DNA of 64,000 nt from an uncultured Gammaproteobacteria bacterium (lineage in GTDB: Bacteria; Pseudomonadota; Gammaproteobacteria; DRLM01): the NCBI GenBank assembly GCA_947259075.1, contig CAMYKQ010000062.1, forward strand, positions 1 to 64,000, written 5' to 3'. The translations under genes and the position numbers were made by a program. The notes beneath the pieces were generated by a model that was given only the letters and a program-made list of their open reading frames with translations, did not search any database and was not told the origin of the DNA. Below are positions 61,664-64,000 of this stretch, piece after piece (position 1 is the first letter of the stretch; every line of letters begins with the position of its first letter).

Positions 61664-64000
61664 TCACGGCATTTCCTCCAAGTAATCCAGCGGGCCTTCG
61701 TCGAGCAAGAGCAATTCGGCGGCGACGGGATCGCCGGCGGCATTGACCGTGGCCGAAGCTGGCGTGAGTCTATCTTTCAAATCGATGGCGCCGCGATAGA
61801 AGCGATCCACGTCCACGCCCAGCACGCCGCTCACTTGCTGCGCCACGCTGATGACTTCCGAACGCGCCACGGTCTGGCCGAAATCACGGGCGTCGAAAGA
61901 GAAGGCCGCGCGCAGGGCCGCTTCCACGGCGGCCAATACGGTGTCGAGTTCATGATCGGGATGGCGTTTGATGCGCAGCGCCAGTTTGAAGCTCGCCTTG
62001 AGGTAGGGCGCGGCATCGCAGCGCACCAGCGGATCGCCGTTGAGTTTGAGCGCATTGAGCAGCTTGGTGAGCGTGGGCCCGCCGATTGCCGGTTGCGCGC
62101 CTTCGTTACCCGCTACCGTTACAAAAACGGTGCGGCCGGCGCGGGTGTTGAGCACCGTGACCTGCGCCTTGGCGATGCCGGTGTAGGCGCGGGCGTAGTC
62201 TTCGTAGTCCTGCACCGAGACCACGCGGCCCAGGGTGCGCACGCCCAGCGGCATGTTCTGGCGCGCGTCCTCGGTGTCGTCGGCGTCCACGCCGCCCGCG
62301 GGCGGCAAGGGATTGCTGACCGCCTTCAAGCCCAAGGGCCGCGTCAGCAACTGCGACAATTGGCCGGATTTCAGATTGCCCGCCGCGCCGATGCCCTTGC
62401 GATACACGGCGCGCACATTTTCCTGGCCGCTGGGCAGGCGCGCGCCGCGCTTGCCATCGCCGAATTGAATCGTGCCCGCGCCGCTCTCGCTTATACGCAG
62501 CACATAACTGTGATCACCGTCCCCGGCTTGATAGAGCGTGGGCGCTTCATGCCAGAGGATATCGTTGACGCGCACTTCCAGCGCGGCTTCGGCGCCGAGC
62601 TCGTTGTCGGCGCCGGTGTAGGTGAGCGGCGCGTGTTTGAGCGTGAATTTCTGATGACTCTGCCGCGCCGCGCCGCTGCCGAGGATTTGATGCACCGTTT
62701 CACCGTGAGTGGCCAGCGCGACATTGGCGTAGACCTGCACCGTGTCGCGCTGGTAGGTATTCAGCAGCGCGGCGGTGAAGTACAGCTTAGTGGCGTCGCC
62801 GTCCGGCTCGGTCTTCAGCAGCGTCACGACTTCGCTGGTCTCGATGCCCGCCGTGGTCGTGCCGCTGAGCAAGAGAGTCCGCTCGGGCTGCAAGCCGTCC
62901 ACTTTGCGATCGAGGCGCAAGCTGTCGTCGAAGACATCCGTGGTGATCGGCGTTTCCGCCAAGGCCAGGAGTTCGCTGTGCGCGAACACCGCCGTCTCGC
63001 GCAGGCGTTCGTTGTAGATTTCGCGCAGGTTCTCGCCCTGCAGCGTCAGACGCGTGGTTTTGCCGGTGAGGGTGAAGGCGGCGCGCGCGTCTTCACCGGC
63101 GGTCTCGATGCGATAGAGCTCCTGATATTCGGGAATCGATAACACCAGCCACGCGCCCGGCACGATCTGCGGATACAGGGCGTCGAGGTGCAGGGTGTGG
63201 ATGTTGCGCGGATAAAGCCGCGGTTGCGGAATGATTTGCTTGGCCTGGCCGGGATAGGCCCAGGAGAGTTTGATCACCGCCGCGCCGCCGTTCTCGTAGA
63301 ATTCCAGTTTGATGTCGTATTTCTTACCGGCGGTTAAGGTGATCACACCGCTGTTCTCGGTGACGCCGTGATCGGTCCAGTTATTGATGATCAGTACATT
63401 ATTCACCCACAGGCGCACGCCGTCGTCGGACGAGGTGTAAAAGGTGTAACTGCCGCTGACCGGCGCCTGGACCCAGCCGGTCCAGCGCGCCGAGTAGGTG
63501 TCGGCGCCGATGAGGGGATCGGGCGAGCCGCTGCCCCAATCGAAGTTCACCGTGGTATCAGTACGAGAAAGTTTACGGCTGGTGAGATCTTTGTTGTCGA
63601 AGTATTCGCCATACAAGCCCGTGCCCGTGGCGCTGTCGCTGGGCGGATCGGAGATGTCGGCGATGGTAAAGCCGGGCCATTGGGTGTCGGTGACGCTGGC
63701 GCCGGAGGGCAGACCCAGATAACCGGTCTTGATCTCGCTGGACATCACCCGCCAATCGGGCGCGTTGTGGCCGAATAAAGATGCGCGCAGGCGCAGCGCA
63801 TACACTTTGGGATTCGCCGCCGGCGCGATGTAGGGCGAGGCTGTGCCCAGGCCGCGTTCCAAGGTGACGATGGTGCGGCCGGCATTGCTGTCGAGGACCA
63901 AATTTTTTATACGGCGGAAATCCCAGCGTTCGCTGCCGCTGTCGTTTTCACGCTCGCTGCCGACGAACAGCAGCGCATCGCCCGCCTTGAGTTGATTGGC
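61664..64000 (-). CDS. Baseplate assembly protein with inserted PA14 domain (partial, start beyond window)
   Basis: The frame stays open to the last base, so the N-terminus is off the right edge; 778 codons are visible. Reading starts near NQLKAGDALLFVGSEREN, the pattern of the putative baseplate assembly family TIGR02243. It carries a PA14 domain: GLYGEYFDNKDLTSRKLSRT, RWTGWVQAPVSGSYTFYTSS, DDGVRLWVNNVLIINNW and DIKLEFYENGGAAVIKLSW, after about residue 130 of the visible part. C-terminal half has the usual baseplate J-like part (IRISESGAGTIQFGDGKRGA, SVQDYEDYARAYTGIAKAQV). PA14 domains bind glycans. Start of the operon that runs to 55490. Confidence 0.85.
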   Translation of the reverse strand, partial: ANQLKAGDALLFVGSERENDSGSERWDFRRIKNLVLDSNAGRTIVTLERGLGTASPYIAPAANPKVYALRLRASLFGHNAPDWRVMSSEIKTGYLGLPSGASVTDTQWPGFTIADISDPPSDSATGTGLYGEYFDNKDLTSRKLSRTDTTVNFDWGSGSPDPLIGADTYSARWTGWVQAPVSGSYTFYTSSDDGVRLWVNNVLIINNWTDHGVTENSGVITLTAGKKYDIKLEFYENGGAAVIKLSWAYPGQAKQIIPQPRLYPRNIHTLHLDALYPQIVPGAWLVLSIPEYQELYRIETAGEDARAAFTLTGKTTRLTLQGENLREIYNERLRETAVFAHSELLALAETPITTDVFDDSLRLDRKVDGLQPERTLLLSGTTTAGIETSEVVTLLKTEPDGDATKLYFTAALLNTYQRDTVQVYANVALATHGETVHQILGSGAARQSHQKFTLKHAPLTYTGADNELGAEAALEVRVNDILWHEAPTLYQAGDGDHSYVLRISESGAGTIQFGDGKRGARLPSGQENVRAVYRKGIGAAGNLKSGQLSQLLTRPLGLKAVSNPLPPAGGVDADDTEDARQNMPLGVRTLGRVVSVQDYEDYARAYTGIAKAQVTVLNTRAGRTVFVTVAGNEGAQPAIGGPTLTKLLNALKLNGDPLVRCDAAPYLKASFKLALRIKRHPDHELDTVLAAVEAALRAAFSFDARDFGQTVARSEVISVAQQVSGVLGVDVDRFYRGAIDLKDRLTPASATVNAAGDPVAAELLLLDEGPLDYLEEMP

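Noticed and set aside
61362-61667. 101-codon minus-strand frame overlapping both tail genes by a few bases
   Set aside because: Encodes only translated tandem and dispersed repeats (SRERGNRRATL units); overlap at both ends is tempting but the repeat is of a non-coding kind.
61835-63142. 435-codon plus-strand frame over the baseplate gene
   Set aside because: Arg/His/Ala-rich shadow; the minus strand carries the family motifs.

Overview
The window reads as chromosomal DNA of a GC-rich gammaproteobacterium, probably a free-living Chromatiales-like or related lineage; this placement is inference. Pointers are the ilvI-ilvH-ilvC-psd-pssA order, HrpB, a divergent metE/metR pair, Rsd, a DUF6763 protein, a c7-type triheme cytochrome, a TauE/SafE exporter and two PEP-CTERM surface proteins. 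No rRNA, tRNA, CRISPR array, integrase or intact transposase was seen.

Layout. 1-5.0 kb: end of an FtsX-type ABC permease, a degenerate dienelactone-hydrolase-like protein and an MscS-family channel. 5.0-9.9 kb: branched-chain amino acid genes ilvI, ilvH, ilvC, then a phosphatidylserine-decarboxylase homologue lacking its catalytic residues, and pssA. 10-14.1 kb: hrpB, a PEP-CTERM gene behind a sigma-54-type promoter, and a second copy of the hrpB 3' end. 14.3-22 kb: metE and metR divergently, then a cobalamin riboswitch ahead of nrdA-nrdB; these are B12-independent enzymes side by side. 22.3-26.7 kb: an AttEFGH-type export operon. 26.9-33.6 kb: accessory genes, including an Os1348-like/two-TM protein with a PsbP-like partner, a Tag-type glycosylase and a 1017-residue DUF4157 protein of the kind linked to extracellular contractile injection systems (eCIS). 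33.7-41.6 kb: mostly minus-strand enzyme genes (saccharopine-dehydrogenase-like, membrane protein, desaturase, class V aminotransferase, M1 peptidase) and a Sel1 protein. 41.8-50.7 kb: lipoprotein, cytochrome, DUF6763, a MITE-like element, Hsp20, TauE/SafE, Sel1, Rsd, Lon-family protease and a Usp-like protein.

50.8-55.4 kb: a RelA-type (p)ppGpp enzyme followed by a cassette of lower-GC DNA with a poly-Asn mini-ORF, a truncated terpene-cyclase-repeat protein, a PEP-CTERM-like gene and a scrambled second copy of the relA 3' end. 55.5-64 kb, minus strand: the distal part of a phage-tail-like/eCIS locus. It has a baseplate protein carrying a PA14 domain (continuing beyond the window), a tail protein with a beta-helix C-terminus, a DUF6519 plus beta-helix protein and a small coiled-coil protein.

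The strongest leads are the tail-like locus with glycan-binding-type modules, its possible orphan DUF4157 effector, and the repeated pattern in which a PEP-CTERM gene sits between two diverged copies of the 3' end of a housekeeping gene (hrpB, relA). Others are the B12 riboswitch on a class I ribonucleotide reductase and several enzymes with substituted catalytic motifs.
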